DNA of 64,000 bases from Nocardia jiangxiensis NBRC 101359. Its GTDB lineage: Bacteria; Actinomycetota; Actinomycetes; Mycobacteriales; Mycobacteriaceae. The DNA is taken from contig NZ_BAGB01000160.1 of NCBI RefSeq assembly GCF_000308615.1, positions 1 to 64,000 on the forward strand. The letters run 5' to 3'. The notes under the pieces are model-generated. The model did no database searches, was not told the origin of the DNA, and worked only from the letters and a program-made list of their open reading frames with translations. The translations under genes were made by a program, and so were the position numbers. Below, piece by piece: positions 42,888-51,065 of the stretch. Numbering within the stretch: the stretch's first letter is position 1; every line of letters begins with the position of its first letter.

Positions 42888-43703
42888 TTACCGAGAGACA
42901 GCGACAGCGTTCACCGCCTTGGCCAGTTGGACGTCGTCGATGTCCAGGTCGGCGTATCGGGCGATACCGTCCAGGTCGTCGCATTCGCAGCGGGGGAATA
43001 CGCGTCCGCAGTGCTGGCAGAACCCGCAGAAGGTGCAGTGGGTGCCGGGGCGTTCGGGGTCGACGTCGCCGCACAACCCGCAGTACGCCTCGTCCAGGAA
43101 GCTCGGTCCGGATGCGCGGTGCCAGTGGGATTTCAGGGTCCACTGGTAGGTGGTGTTGGAGTACCAGATCCCGTCGTCGCTGTGGTGCCCGAGGTGTTCG
43201 TTGAAGATGTAGGCGGTGTGCCGGTAGCCGGGGTCGAGGGTGAGCAGCACCATTTTGTCGGTGCGTAACCAGGTTTCGAGCCCGCTACGCCCGACCCACG
43301 AGTCCAGGGGCCCGAACGGTTGACGCGGGAGGAAGTCCTCGGCGGCGATCCGGGTGTCCGAGCGCGGATCACCGTTGCGGGGTTGCACCGTCGCGGGCAG
43401 GACCCCGTTGTGCGCCAGTACCGTTCGCTGGTCACCACCGACGTGGAAGGGGTGACAGTTGTCGGTGCCGATGTGTCCGTGGGTGGCCAGGCGGGAATGG
43501 AACAACGCCGGGGTGTGCGGGAATCGTGCACGCACGGCAGCGAATTCGTCGATCACTTCGTCGGGGTCCAGGCCGTGACCGGTAAGGATCCGGTCCTCGG
43601 CGATGACGGCGTAGCCGTGCCCGTCCGGGTTGACATCTGCCCCGGCAGCAAGGGCGTCGAGGTCGGGGGTGATGCCGGGTTTGTAGAAGGTCAGGATGCA
43701 CAT
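42888..43703 (-). CDS. Class II glutamine amidotransferase, unit A
   Basis: The 271-aa protein begins Met-Cys (MCILTF), so removal of Met exposes Cys2 as N-terminal nucleophile. It has the glutaminase signatures HSRLATHG (69-76), NCHPF (82-86) and AHNG (97-100), parallel to HTRWATHG, NAHPH and VHNG in GlmS. It should release ammonia from glutamine. A Cys-rich tail follows (CGLCGD ... CTFCGFCQHCGRVFPRCEC), probably binding two zincs. The start overlaps the amidoligase stop by 13 bases, implying coupled synthesis and a complex with ammonia transfer. Confidence 0.85.
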   Translation of the reverse strand: MCILTFYKPGITPDLDALAAGADVNPDGHGYAVIAEDRILTGHGLDPDEVIDEFAAVRARFPHTPALFHSRLATHGHIGTDNCHPFHVGGDQRTVLAHNGVLPATVQPRNGDPRSDTRIAAEDFLPRQPFGPLDSWVGRSGLETWLRTDKMVLLTLDPGYRHTAYIFNEHLGHHSDDGIWYSNTTYQWTLKSHWHRASGPSFLDEAYCGLCGDVDPERPGTHCTFCGFCQHCGRVFPRCECDDLDGIARYADLDIDDVQLAKAVNAVAVSR

Positions 43704-44893
43704 GCCAGGTCCTCCAGTTCGGCCAGCAGCGGCGCGTAATCGGGGTGGGCGCGTAGCCAGGTCACGAATGCGGTCCATTCCCAGCCGTGGCGGCGGGTGA
43801 TGTCGGTGCTGGTGAGGGTGCGGGTGTATTCGACCGAGGCGGCGACGAACCCGAGGGCGGCTTGAACCTGTTGCGGGATCAGGGAACTGGCGAAGATGCG
43901 TACTTCGAAGGTGTGCTCGGGCAGGGTGTTGATCGCCTGATAGCGGCCACCGTCCCCGAGGCCCCATTGATGGTTGCCCTTGGCGAAATCGACGATCCCG
44001 GCCCGTGCGCCGGGCTCGAACGCCGCCCACTCGTCGCAGGAGCGCCGCGCCAACCGGGTGAGGTGGGATTCGTTGCGGTAGAAGAACTTCATCCACCGAT
44101 ACACGTGCACCGGCGAAGTGAACCCCGCACGGGAGACGTGCACATGGATCCCGACATCCCCGTCGATGTACGCGCCGCGCTCCTCGAGCTCGGGCAGCAG
44201 ATCCCACGGAAACTTCCGTATCGCGTACGGGTAGGACATCGGGTGGGTGACAACCTCGAACCCGCGCCCGTACCCGATCGAACCGTCGTCCTTGAGATAC
44301 CCGAGGCGACCCAGCGTGCTGGTGGCCAGGCGGGCACAGTCGTAGCAGTCCCCATCGGAGGTCTTGAGTTCGAGTTCGAGCCCCAGGAACACGGGTCCGG
44401 TCCCGTGGAACAGCGGGGTGGGTTTGTAGCTGTAATCGTGGATGCCGTTACTGCGCGAGCAATCCGAGCAGTAATCGGCGTAGCCGGTGATCAGTGCGTC
44501 GCAGCGCTGACACGAGCAATAGTCGATCGCGCAGTGCGCGCAGACTTCGGTGCCGTTGTCGACCTCGCGCAGGTGCCGGGCCAGGAGCCCGCAGTCGTAG
44601 CAGCGGTAATAGTCCCCGGCGCAGTCGTCGCAGACGAGCCTGTCCTCGACTGTGTCGTTGGTGTCGTGGGTGTAGCGGTCGCAGCGCCCGCACTGGGACC
44701 ATGCGGTGACGCAGTCGCCGCACAGCACCCCGTCATCGACGGTCAGATGTTGTTCGGTCGCGGGCAGGGAACACTCATCGCACCAGGGGGTTTGGGTGCA
44801 GACGTCGCAGAGTGGATGGTCGGTGCTCGGATCGTCGGACCGCAGGGCAGTCGAACATGTCGAGCAACGCGCCTGAGTCACAGCAGAAGGCAT
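43691..44893 (-). CDS. Amidoligase with Cys-rich N-terminus, unit A
   Basis: The 400-aa protein has about 155 N-terminal residues with many CxxC pairs (CSTC, CDVC, CDEC, CGDC, CGRC, CDDC, CYDC, CAHC, CQRC), zinc-ribbon-like. The C-terminal domain fits the amidoligase family (glutamine-synthetase-like fold): FLGLELELKT, DGSIGYGRGFEVVTHP, GIHVHVSRAGF and TFEVRIFASS. It would activate a carboxylate with ATP and join it to ammonia or an amine. Start ATG 44893. Its last codons overlap the amidotransferase gene. Substrate unknown. Confidence 0.85.
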   Translation of the reverse strand: MPSAVTQARCSTCSTALRSDDPSTDHPLCDVCTQTPWCDECSLPATEQHLTVDDGVLCGDCVTAWSQCGRCDRYTHDTNDTVEDRLVCDDCAGDYYRCYDCGLLARHLREVDNGTEVCAHCAIDYCSCQRCDALITGYADYCSDCSRSNGIHDYSYKPTPLFHGTGPVFLGLELELKTSDGDCYDCARLATSTLGRLGYLKDDGSIGYGRGFEVVTHPMSYPYAIRKFPWDLLPELEERGAYIDGDVGIHVHVSRAGFTSPVHVYRWMKFFYRNESHLTRLARRSCDEWAAFEPGARAGIVDFAKGNHQWGLGDGGRYQAINTLPEHTFEVRIFASSLIPQQVQAALGFVAASVEYTRTLTSTDITRRHGWEWTAFVTWLRAHPDYAPLLAELEDLACAS

Positions 44894-44932
44894 GAGTAAT
44901 CGCCTTTCGGGACAGAGGGATGCATGCAGACG

Positions 44933-44978
44933 ACAGCGCCCCGTCCGGTCCGCCGGGGCGGACAGGACGGGGCGCTGT
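44933..44978. terminator. Hairpin upstream of amidoligase A
   Basis: Exact 14-base arms (44933-44946 and 44965-44978) enclose an 18-base region that itself contains GTCCGC/GCGGAC. It lies 40 bases before the amidoligase A start, isolating unit A from upstream transcription or acting as an attenuator. Confidence 0.75.
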
Positions 44979-45089
44979 GATGGGGATCGGGCCGAAGGAA
45001 CCGACCTGACGTGGACCGGCGGTATCAGCGGTGGAGCCCGCCCGAACATGGTGAGGCTGGCGGCATGTCGACTACCGGCCGTGAGTACC

Positions 45090-45285
45090 TCGATGTGGTC
45101 GATGATCGGGTCTGGTACCGCACCGACCGGGCGGCCCAGCCGGGTGGCCCACTGCACGGTGTTGGCTGCGCCGCTGCGCAGGCCCGTTTCGCGCACCAAC
45201 ACTCCGCGCGAGAGCGCCTCTGTTGATCCGATTCCTCGCCAGGAACCGAGATTTCACCGGTCCGGTGCCGGGCAGGTACTCCGCC
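45090..45285 (-). pseudogene. Fragment of a DprA-like DNA-processing protein
   Basis: The minus strand reads EYLPGTGPVKSRFLARNR in one frame and ALSRGVLVRETGLRSG then AANTVQWATRLGRPVGAVPD in the next. Both match consecutive parts of DprA: PPGTxPxRxRFxxRNRLIAALS, then V-x-E-x-x-x-RSGALNTA ... GRPVGAVPG. A single-base shift separates them and no full-length gene surrounds them. DprA homologues are common on actinobacterial plasmids. It lies in the 457-base gap between units A and B; the rest of that gap shows nothing. Confidence 0.6.
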
Positions 45286-45435
45286 GCTGCGGGTCGGGCG
45301 TATGCGTGGTGTCGGTCATCGACTGCACAGTGGTGCTCCACTCGGCGAAAATGGATTGGCATGAGCGATGCGCGCGGCGGTGCCCCGCCGCAGCGGTGAA
45401 CCTGGCGGGCCCTGGGCCGATTCGGCGACCGGCGA

Positions 45436-46206
45436 TCAGGCGGTGAGGTATTCATTGAGGTCCGCGTATCGGTCGCGGCCGTGCAGATCGCGGCATTCGC
45501 AGTGCGGGAAGGTCCGCAGGCACTCGGCGCAGAATCCGCAGTAGGTGCAGTGCGAGCCGGGGCGTTCGGGGTCGTATTCGCCGCAATCGAGGCAGTACAC
45601 CTCGTCCTCGATGCTGTAGTCACTGCCGTATGCCCATCGCGGGGTGCGGTAGGACAGGTTCGAGTACCAGATCCCTCCATCGCTGTGGTGTCCGAGGTCT
45701 TGGTTGAACAGCAGGACACGCTGCTGATAGGCGGGATCGACCGTGAACAGCACCATCTTGTCGGTGCCGAGCCACCGCTCGAGCCGGTCATGCCCGATGC
45801 GGGAGTTCAGCGATCCGAAGGGCTGGTGGGGCAGGAAGTCCTCGGCGGCGATGCGGGTATCCGAGCGCAGATCACCGGGCCCCGGGTGCACGGTGGCGGG
45901 AAGTATCCCGTTGTGCGCGATGACCGTTCGCTCGTCGCCACCGACCGCGAACGGATGACAGTTGGCCAGATCGATCGGGCCGTGCGTGGCCAGACGGGAA
46001 TGAAACAACGCCGCCCCCTCGGGGTATTCGCCACGCACAGCGGCGAATTCACTGATCACCAGGTCGGGGTCCAAGCCGCGCCCGACCACGATCCGGTTCC
46101 CGGTGATGAGGGCGTAGCCGTGGCCGTGCGGGTTGGCCAGCGCCCCACCCCACAAGGCGTCCAGGTCGGGTGCGATACCCGGGGCGAAGTAGGTCAGGAT
46201 GCACAT
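45436..46206 (-). CDS. Class II glutamine amidotransferase, unit B
   Basis: The 256-aa paralogue of unit A begins MCILTYFAPGI, with Cys2 as nucleophile, HSRLATHG, NCHPF, AHNG and the same DTRIAAEDFLP and IWYSN blocks. The Cys-rich tail (CLDCGE ... CTYCGFCAECLRTFPHCEC) is conserved in spacing with unit A. It starts inside the last codons of amidoligase B with a 13-base overlap. All expected glutaminase residues are present, so it is predicted active. Confidence 0.85.
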   Translation of the reverse strand: MCILTYFAPGIAPDLDALWGGALANPHGHGYALITGNRIVVGRGLDPDLVISEFAAVRGEYPEGAALFHSRLATHGPIDLANCHPFAVGGDERTVIAHNGILPATVHPGPGDLRSDTRIAAEDFLPHQPFGSLNSRIGHDRLERWLGTDKMVLFTVDPAYQQRVLLFNQDLGHHSDGGIWYSNLSYRTPRWAYGSDYSIEDEVYCLDCGEYDPERPGSHCTYCGFCAECLRTFPHCECRDLHGRDRYADLNEYLTA

Positions 46207-47288
46207 GCCAGGTCCTCCAGTTCGGTCAGCAACGGGGTGTAGGCGGGGCGGGTACGCAGCCAGGTGGTGAACGCGGTCCATTCCCAGCCGCGGCGGCGCG
46301 CGATGTCGGCGCTGGTGAGGGTGCGGGTGTACTCGACGGTGGCGTCGACGAACCCGAGCGCGGCCTGAACCTGCTGCGGGTGCAGGGAACTGGCGAAGAT
46401 CCGCACCTCGAAGGTGTCTTCGGGCTCGGCATTGACCGCCTGGCAGCGTCCGAATCCGCGCTCACCCTTGACAATGCGAGCGGTCCTCGAGCGGGCGTTG
46501 GGGTCGAAACTCGCCCAGGAGGCCGGATCCCGGCGCGCGAGCACCGTGGCCGGGCACTGGTTGCGATACACGAACTTGAGCCACCGATACGCGTGAGCGG
46601 GGGAGGAGAATCCGGCACGGGAGACGTGCACGTGCAACCCGACATGGCGGTCGGTGTACGCGCCTCGGGCCGCCAGGGCGGTCAGCAGATCCCACGGGAA
46701 TTGGTCGATCGCGTACGCGTAACTCATGGGGTGGGTGACGAGTTCGAACCCGCACCCGATCGAGGAGTCTTCCTTCAAATAGCCCAGGCCGCGCAGCCGG
46801 TCCAGAGCCAGATCGACACACTCTTCCAGTGCCCGGGGCAGGGTCTTGATCTCGAGTTCGAACCCGAGATATACCGGCCCGGCTCCATGGAACCGGGGTG
46901 CGGGCTTGTAGAAGTAGTCGTGGATACGGTCGTCGGATCCGGTTGCGTGCCCGCAGGATTCGCAGTACGTGTGCCCCTCGGCCAGCAGGGTGTAGCAGTT
47001 GCCGCACTCGTCGTACAGCGAGGAGCAGCCCTCGCACACCACATCGTCGTTATCGAGGGTGTAGGTGCTCTCGTCGTACCGGTCGCAGCGATCACACAGC
47101 CCGTAGTCCGCGCAGCAGTCCTCACACAGTTCACTACTGTCGACGGCGAGGTACAGCTCCTCGGCGGGCCGCGCGCATCCCTCACAGACCGACCAATCCC
47201 CGCAGTTCGGGCACAAACGCGAATCGGGTGAATCCTCGGGCAGCACGGCAGAACAGTTGCGGCACTGCACATCAGCGGACACAGGCAT
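46194..47288 (-). CDS. Amidoligase with Cys-rich N-terminus, unit B
   Basis: The 364-aa protein has the same plan as unit A: Cys pairs over the first ~120 residues (CRNC, CPNC, CEGC, CEDC, CDRC, CEGC, CGNC, CESC) and the amidoligase domain with YLGFELEIKT, DSSIGCGFELVTHP, GLHVHVSRAGF and TFEVRIFASS. Its Cys region is about 30 residues shorter than in A. Start ATG 47288 follows a GAGAGGCGATC leader shared with the other units. The open frame continues upstream but without similarity. Confidence 0.85.
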   Translation of the reverse strand: MPVSADVQCRNCSAVLPEDSPDSRLCPNCGDWSVCEGCARPAEELYLAVDSSELCEDCCADYGLCDRCDRYDESTYTLDNDDVVCEGCSSLYDECGNCYTLLAEGHTYCESCGHATGSDDRIHDYFYKPAPRFHGAGPVYLGFELEIKTLPRALEECVDLALDRLRGLGYLKEDSSIGCGFELVTHPMSYAYAIDQFPWDLLTALAARGAYTDRHVGLHVHVSRAGFSSPAHAYRWLKFVYRNQCPATVLARRDPASWASFDPNARSRTARIVKGERGFGRCQAVNAEPEDTFEVRIFASSLHPQQVQAALGFVDATVEYTRTLTSADIARRRGWEWTAFTTWLRTRPAYTPLLTELEDLACAS

Positions 47289-47317
47289 GACAGATCGCCT
47301 CTCTTCAACGGAAACGA

Positions 47318-47360
47318 CGACGGCCCCGCACCCCGGGGCGGATCGGGTGCGGGGCCGTCG
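47318..47360. terminator. 16-base-arm hairpin upstream of amidoligase B
   Basis: Exact arms at 47318-47333 and 47345-47360 enclose an 11-base loop, between the end of unit C (47432) and the start of unit B (47288). It suggests that each unit is a separate transcript, or that read-through is attenuated. Confidence 0.8.
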
Positions 47361-47431
47361 AAAACGGTGCGAGGGGGAACGGCGTACGACCGGACGCGAG
47401 GTGCCCTCGGATCGGGGCGGACTCGTCGCCG

Positions 47432-48175
47432 TCAGGGCCGGGACGCAGTGGAGGTGCGCGAGCGGCGGCGGGAGGCCAGGGAATAGCAGTCGCAGTCGGC
47501 GAAGTCGGCCAGGCAGATGAAGCACCAGCCGCACCGGCTGCAGTACCGGCTGCCCGGCTCGGGGCCGTGGGTGCGGCAGTAGCGGCACGGGCCCCGCCAC
47601 GACCGGGGTTGGCGGGCGTGGTAGCCGGTGTTGGAGTACCAGATCCCCGACTCCCAGGTCCCGAGGTGCTCGTTGAACACATACGAGCGGTGCGCGTAGG
47701 CGGGGTCGAGGGTCAGCAGGACGAGTTTGCTGTGGCCGAGCCAGGATTCCAGGCCCCGGAATCCGCGCCGAGTATCGACCGACCCGAACGGCAGCTTGGG
47801 GAGGTAGTCCTCGGCGGCGATCCGGGTGTCCGACCGCGGATCGTACGGGCGCGGATGCACGCGCTGGGGCAGGGTTCCGTTGTGCGCCAGCCAGGTTCGC
47901 GCATCGCTCCCCAGGGGGAACGGATGGCAGTTGCCGAGGGTGACGATCCCGCGGGTGGCCCACCGGGAATGGAACACCGCGGGCCCGTTCGGGTGTTGGT
48001 CCCGGGCGTGCGCGAATTCGGCGATCACCTGATCGGCGTCCATCCCGTGCCCGGTGAGGATCCGTGTGCCGGTGAGCATGGCCCATCCGTGACCGTCGCG
48101 ATTGATGCTCGCGCCGATCGCGAGAGCGGACAGGTCCGGGCCGACACCGCCGGGGAAGAAGGTCAGGAGGCACAC
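47432..48175 (-). CDS. Class II glutamine amidotransferase, unit C
   Basis: The 247-aa paralogue starts with GTG (48175) and Cys2 (fMet-CLLTFF). It keeps HSRWATRG, NCHPF, AHNG, DTRIAAEDYLP and IWYSN. HSRWATRG has Arg where units A and B have His (HSRLATHG), a change in a well-conserved glutaminase segment. The tail (CRYCRTH ... CSRCGWCFICLADFADCDC) is Cys-rich but spaced differently from A and B. It overlaps amidoligase C by the same 13 bases. Probably the most diverged unit, still likely functional. Confidence 0.82.
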   Translation of the reverse strand: MCLLTFFPGGVGPDLSALAIGASINRDGHGWAMLTGTRILTGHGMDADQVIAEFAHARDQHPNGPAVFHSRWATRGIVTLGNCHPFPLGSDARTWLAHNGTLPQRVHPRPYDPRSDTRIAAEDYLPKLPFGSVDTRRGFRGLESWLGHSKLVLLTLDPAYAHRSYVFNEHLGTWESGIWYSNTGYHARQPRSWRGPCRYCRTHGPEPGSRYCSRCGWCFICLADFADCDCYSLASRRRSRTSTASRP

Positions 48176-49374
48176 GCCAGGCTCACCTCTCCCAGACGCT
48201 GGGCCAGGGCCGGGTAGTCGGGGTGGGCGTGTACCCAGTCGGTGAATCGTGGCCAGTCCCAACCGTGATGGGCAGTGATGTCGTGTGCGGTGAGACCGCG
48301 GGTGTATTCGACCGTGGCCGCCACGAAGCTCAGCGCGGCCTGAACCCGGACCGGATTCAGCGATCCGGCGAATACCCGCACCTCGAGGGTGTGGCGGGGA
48401 TGCGGGTTCACCGCCTGGTAGCGGTCCACGTCGTTTCCGTGTGGATGCCCCTTGGCGGTGTCCTTGATCCGGGTGCGCGCCTGGGGAGAGAACCGCGCGT
48501 ACCGGGACCGCCGGCCAGCGAGTTCGGTGACCGCGATCTCGTTGCGGTACAGGAACGTAGCCCACCGGTAGATGTGCGCGGGGGAGCAGAACCCGGCACG
48601 CGAGGCATGCACATGCAATCCGACCCGCCGATCCGAGCTGCAGCCCAGCGCGGACAGCTCACCCAGCAACGGCCACGGGAACTCGCGCATCGCGAACGGG
48701 AAATCCATCGGGTGGGTGACCAGCTCGAACCCCGACGGCTCGATCGAGGAATCGTTCTTCAAGTACGCCAGCCGCCCGACCGCGTCAGCGACCGCGGATA
48801 CCGCTTCGTGCCGATGGCGTTGAGGGACAATGATTTCCAGCTCCATCCCCAGATATAGCGGTCCGGTGCCGTAAAAGCGGGGATCGGGTTTGTAGCTGTA
48901 ATTCCACACCTCCGGACCCGAATGACACGCATCACAAGCGGTGTAGTCCGGCAGCAGCGTGCCGCAGTCCTCACACGCGGCGAACCCGGCCGCGCAACCC
49001 TGGCAGACGCGACGTCCGCCGGAAACGTAGCGCGTCGTCGCGGCCCAGAGCGCGCACATGCTGCACTGATCGAAATGACGGTGTGCGCACACCGCGCACA
49101 CAGTGACTCCACCCACCGCGGGGACCTGATTGTCGCTGTAGCGGCCGCAATGCGCGCATATCGCGACCCCGGCCACGCACGCGCCGCACCAGTTCCCCGA
49201 ATCGGAGGTCGCGACCAGTACCCGGCTCGGGGCCCGGCACCGGTCACACCACAACATCATGGAAAGACATGCGGTACAGACGGTTTCGTTCTCGGCGGTG
49301 TCGTGACGGACACCGGCAGTTCGGGATCCGCACATCGCGCACGGCGGGGCGAGAGACACCGACAGATAGGGCAT
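48163..49374 (-). CDS. Amidoligase with Cys-rich N-terminus, unit C
   Basis: The 403-aa protein carries CxxC pairs through about residue 150 (CAMC, CTAC, CDRC, CGAC, CAHC, CAVC, CSMC, CQGC, CEDC, CDAC) and the amidoligase domain: YLGMELEIIV, DSSIEPSGFELVTHP, GLHVHASRAGF, TLEVRVFAGS. Start ATG 49374 follows CAGGAGGCGATCCTC. It is the first unit of the tandem set in transcription order and the most different in sequence. The substrate could differ between units. Confidence 0.85.
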   Translation of the reverse strand: MPYLSVSLAPPCAMCGSRTAGVRHDTAENETVCTACLSMMLWCDRCRAPSRVLVATSDSGNWCGACVAGVAICAHCGRYSDNQVPAVGGVTVCAVCAHRHFDQCSMCALWAATTRYVSGGRRVCQGCAAGFAACEDCGTLLPDYTACDACHSGPEVWNYSYKPDPRFYGTGPLYLGMELEIIVPQRHRHEAVSAVADAVGRLAYLKNDSSIEPSGFELVTHPMDFPFAMREFPWPLLGELSALGCSSDRRVGLHVHASRAGFCSPAHIYRWATFLYRNEIAVTELAGRRSRYARFSPQARTRIKDTAKGHPHGNDVDRYQAVNPHPRHTLEVRVFAGSLNPVRVQAALSFVAATVEYTRGLTAHDITAHHGWDWPRFTDWVHAHPDYPALAQRLGEVSLACAS

Positions 49375-49410
49375 GAGGATCGCCTCCTGAAACGGGTGCA
49401 GAAACGACGA

Positions 49411-49440
49411 ACGCCGTGACGGCGGAATCCGTCACGGCGT
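49411..49440. terminator. 12-base-arm hairpin upstream of amidoligase C
   Basis: Exact arms 49411-49422 and 49429-49440 with a 6-base loop lie 37 bases before the unit C start and 90 bases after the stop of the gene at 49530. It probably ends that upstream transcript. Its placement repeats the pattern in front of units A and B. Confidence 0.75.
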
Positions 49441-49529
49441 CAACAACATTCGGAGAACAGGCGGCGGTCACGCCGCGGAAGGAGGCCAGAGTGAAGCCGG
49501 CATCCGAGTCGGGCGAGGCGCGTGAGCGT

Positions 49530-50084
49530 TCAGTGGCCGGGAGCGGTGAATTGGCAGTTCGGGTCGTGGTGTCCGGTGCAGGTGATGGTGCCCAGCGTGC
49601 GGGTAGCGGCTGCCAGCTTGCGGCGGGTCGTGGTCTCGGCATCGTCGATCAGCGAGCCCACGGCGTCTTCGTAGTAGTCGCGCGTCGAGTCGCCGACCGG
49701 AGAGAAACCGGCCTTGCGCCACATCCGCAGATACAAGCCCATGCCAGTGCTGTTGAGCGGCCCGGCGAGGCTGGTGGTCATCATCGCCGCGGCAACCTCG
49801 ACTGCGGTGCCTGGCCGGGTATCGGCGCCTGCGGCAACACGTTCGAGCAACTCGCGCACATGGCTGCGATATACGAACTCGGTCGACATCACCCGATGAG
49901 TCGGCACACACAGCCCATCGCTGTGCCACAACAGATCCCGCGTCGCAGGGTGACGTTTCTGCGCGTGGCGGATCTCACTCTCCATACACTCTCGCTGCGC
50001 GAACACAGTGTTCACCGTGGATTCGATGTGCCCGAACAGATCACGCATATCGCCGAGGGCTGACGGTTCAGGCTCACAAGTCAC
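49530..50084 (-). CDS. Unknown protein upstream of the amidoligase units
   Basis: The 184-aa product (from GTG 50084, AAGGAG 6 bases upstream) has helical regions MRDLFGHIESTVNTVFAQRE and REYYED-like DYYEDAVGSLIDDAETTTRR, and ends with TITCTGHHDPNCQFTAPGH, a Cys/His cluster that may bind a metal. No family is recognised. It is divergent from the HTH/coiled-coil gene at 50353 and separated from unit C by a hairpin. Confidence 0.7.
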   Translation of the reverse strand: MTCEPEPSALGDMRDLFGHIESTVNTVFAQRECMESEIRHAQKRHPATRDLLWHSDGLCVPTHRVMSTEFVYRSHVRELLERVAAGADTRPGTAVEVAAAMMTTSLAGPLNSTGMGLYLRMWRKAGFSPVGDSTRDYYEDAVGSLIDDAETTTRRKLAAATRTLGTITCTGHHDPNCQFTAPGH

Positions 50085-50352
50085 GGATGTCTCCTTCCTC
50101 GGTATAGGGGATGGCCCCTGGCACCGGTGCGAATTTGACGGATGTACGGGTCTGTTGAGCAGGCGAAACGATCGAATTCGCTTGGATGCCATGTATGTCC
50201 GGACCTCGAGGCGGCCAGGGCGCTCGGTCAGGGGCAGGACTTACCTAGAGGGATCGATAGAGCCGGTCCGTGCTATGCGCTCAAGTCAGCGGCACCGGGT
50301 ATGGTGGTGTGTGCGAGGGACTGACCGGTTTCACACGTGTCAGGAGTTCGTT

Positions 50353-50904
50353 ATGGACGAAAATCGCCGCCCCCGCCCCGCCCGCGTCCGTCGCGGGTCA
50401 TCACCGGAAGTCGCCGCACGCCTGCAACGCTCACGCCGCAGAGCCCTGGACCGCCGAGCCGCGGTGCGTGAGCGAGAAAAGATCGTCACCGCAGCAGTGC
50501 GGGACTACATCAACGCATGGCACGCCATCAGGCTCGTGCAACAGCGCCGCGATACCGACATCGACGACCTCAAACGCCGGATCGAAGACGTCACTGTCCG
50601 CGCCGAGAACGAGATCGCCGGCCACGAACAGGCCCAGGAAGTGGCAGCAGCCGCAATCCAGGAGCAAGGCCACACCGACAACGAGATCGCCGAGTTCCTC
50701 GAAATCAGCACCAAACATGCGCGACAGCTCGTCTCCGCGTCCCGCAGAACCGAAGCGACCAAACCCAGCAGCCCGCAACCTGATACAGACCCGGAACAGG
50801 TCGGCGTGCCGCACGTACACGAGTCCGAAGACTCGGATCCGTTAGTGGAGACTGGCCGCACAATCTCGCCTGGACTCGGTGAAGGGAATGATGCCATCCC
50901 ATAG
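50353..50904 (+). CDS. Coiled-coil/HTH putative DNA-binding protein
   Basis: The 183-aa protein has an Arg-rich N-terminus (RRPRPARVRRGSSPE), a long helical, probably coiled-coil middle (residues ~30-110), then a helix-turn-helix-like HTDNEIAEFLEISTKHARQL and an acidic tail. ATG 50353 has CAGGAG 6 bases upstream. It reads away from the amidoligase region, the placement of a regulator controlling both directions. A TATGGT at about 50295 may be its -10 element. No homologue is named; the DNA-binding role is inferred. Confidence 0.7.
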   Translation: MDENRRPRPARVRRGSSPEVAARLQRSRRRALDRRAAVREREKIVTAAVRDYINAWHAIRLVQQRRDTDIDDLKRRIEDVTVRAENEIAGHEQAQEVAAAAIQEQGHTDNEIAEFLEISTKHARQLVSASRRTEATKPSSPQPDTDPEQVGVPHVHESEDSDPLVETGRTISPGLGEGNDAIP

Positions 50905-51065
50905 GAACCTCGGTCGATATCTACGAGGTTCAGTCTGGTCGAACTGGCCACACCTCATAGCACTGGCACCATTCAGGAGTGGGCCGTTCCGTTTCGGCGT
51001 TCAGACGTCGGGGGTCTCCACCGGATCGGTGTTGCCTCCGGCGTGAAGTGCTCGGTGACGGAACC

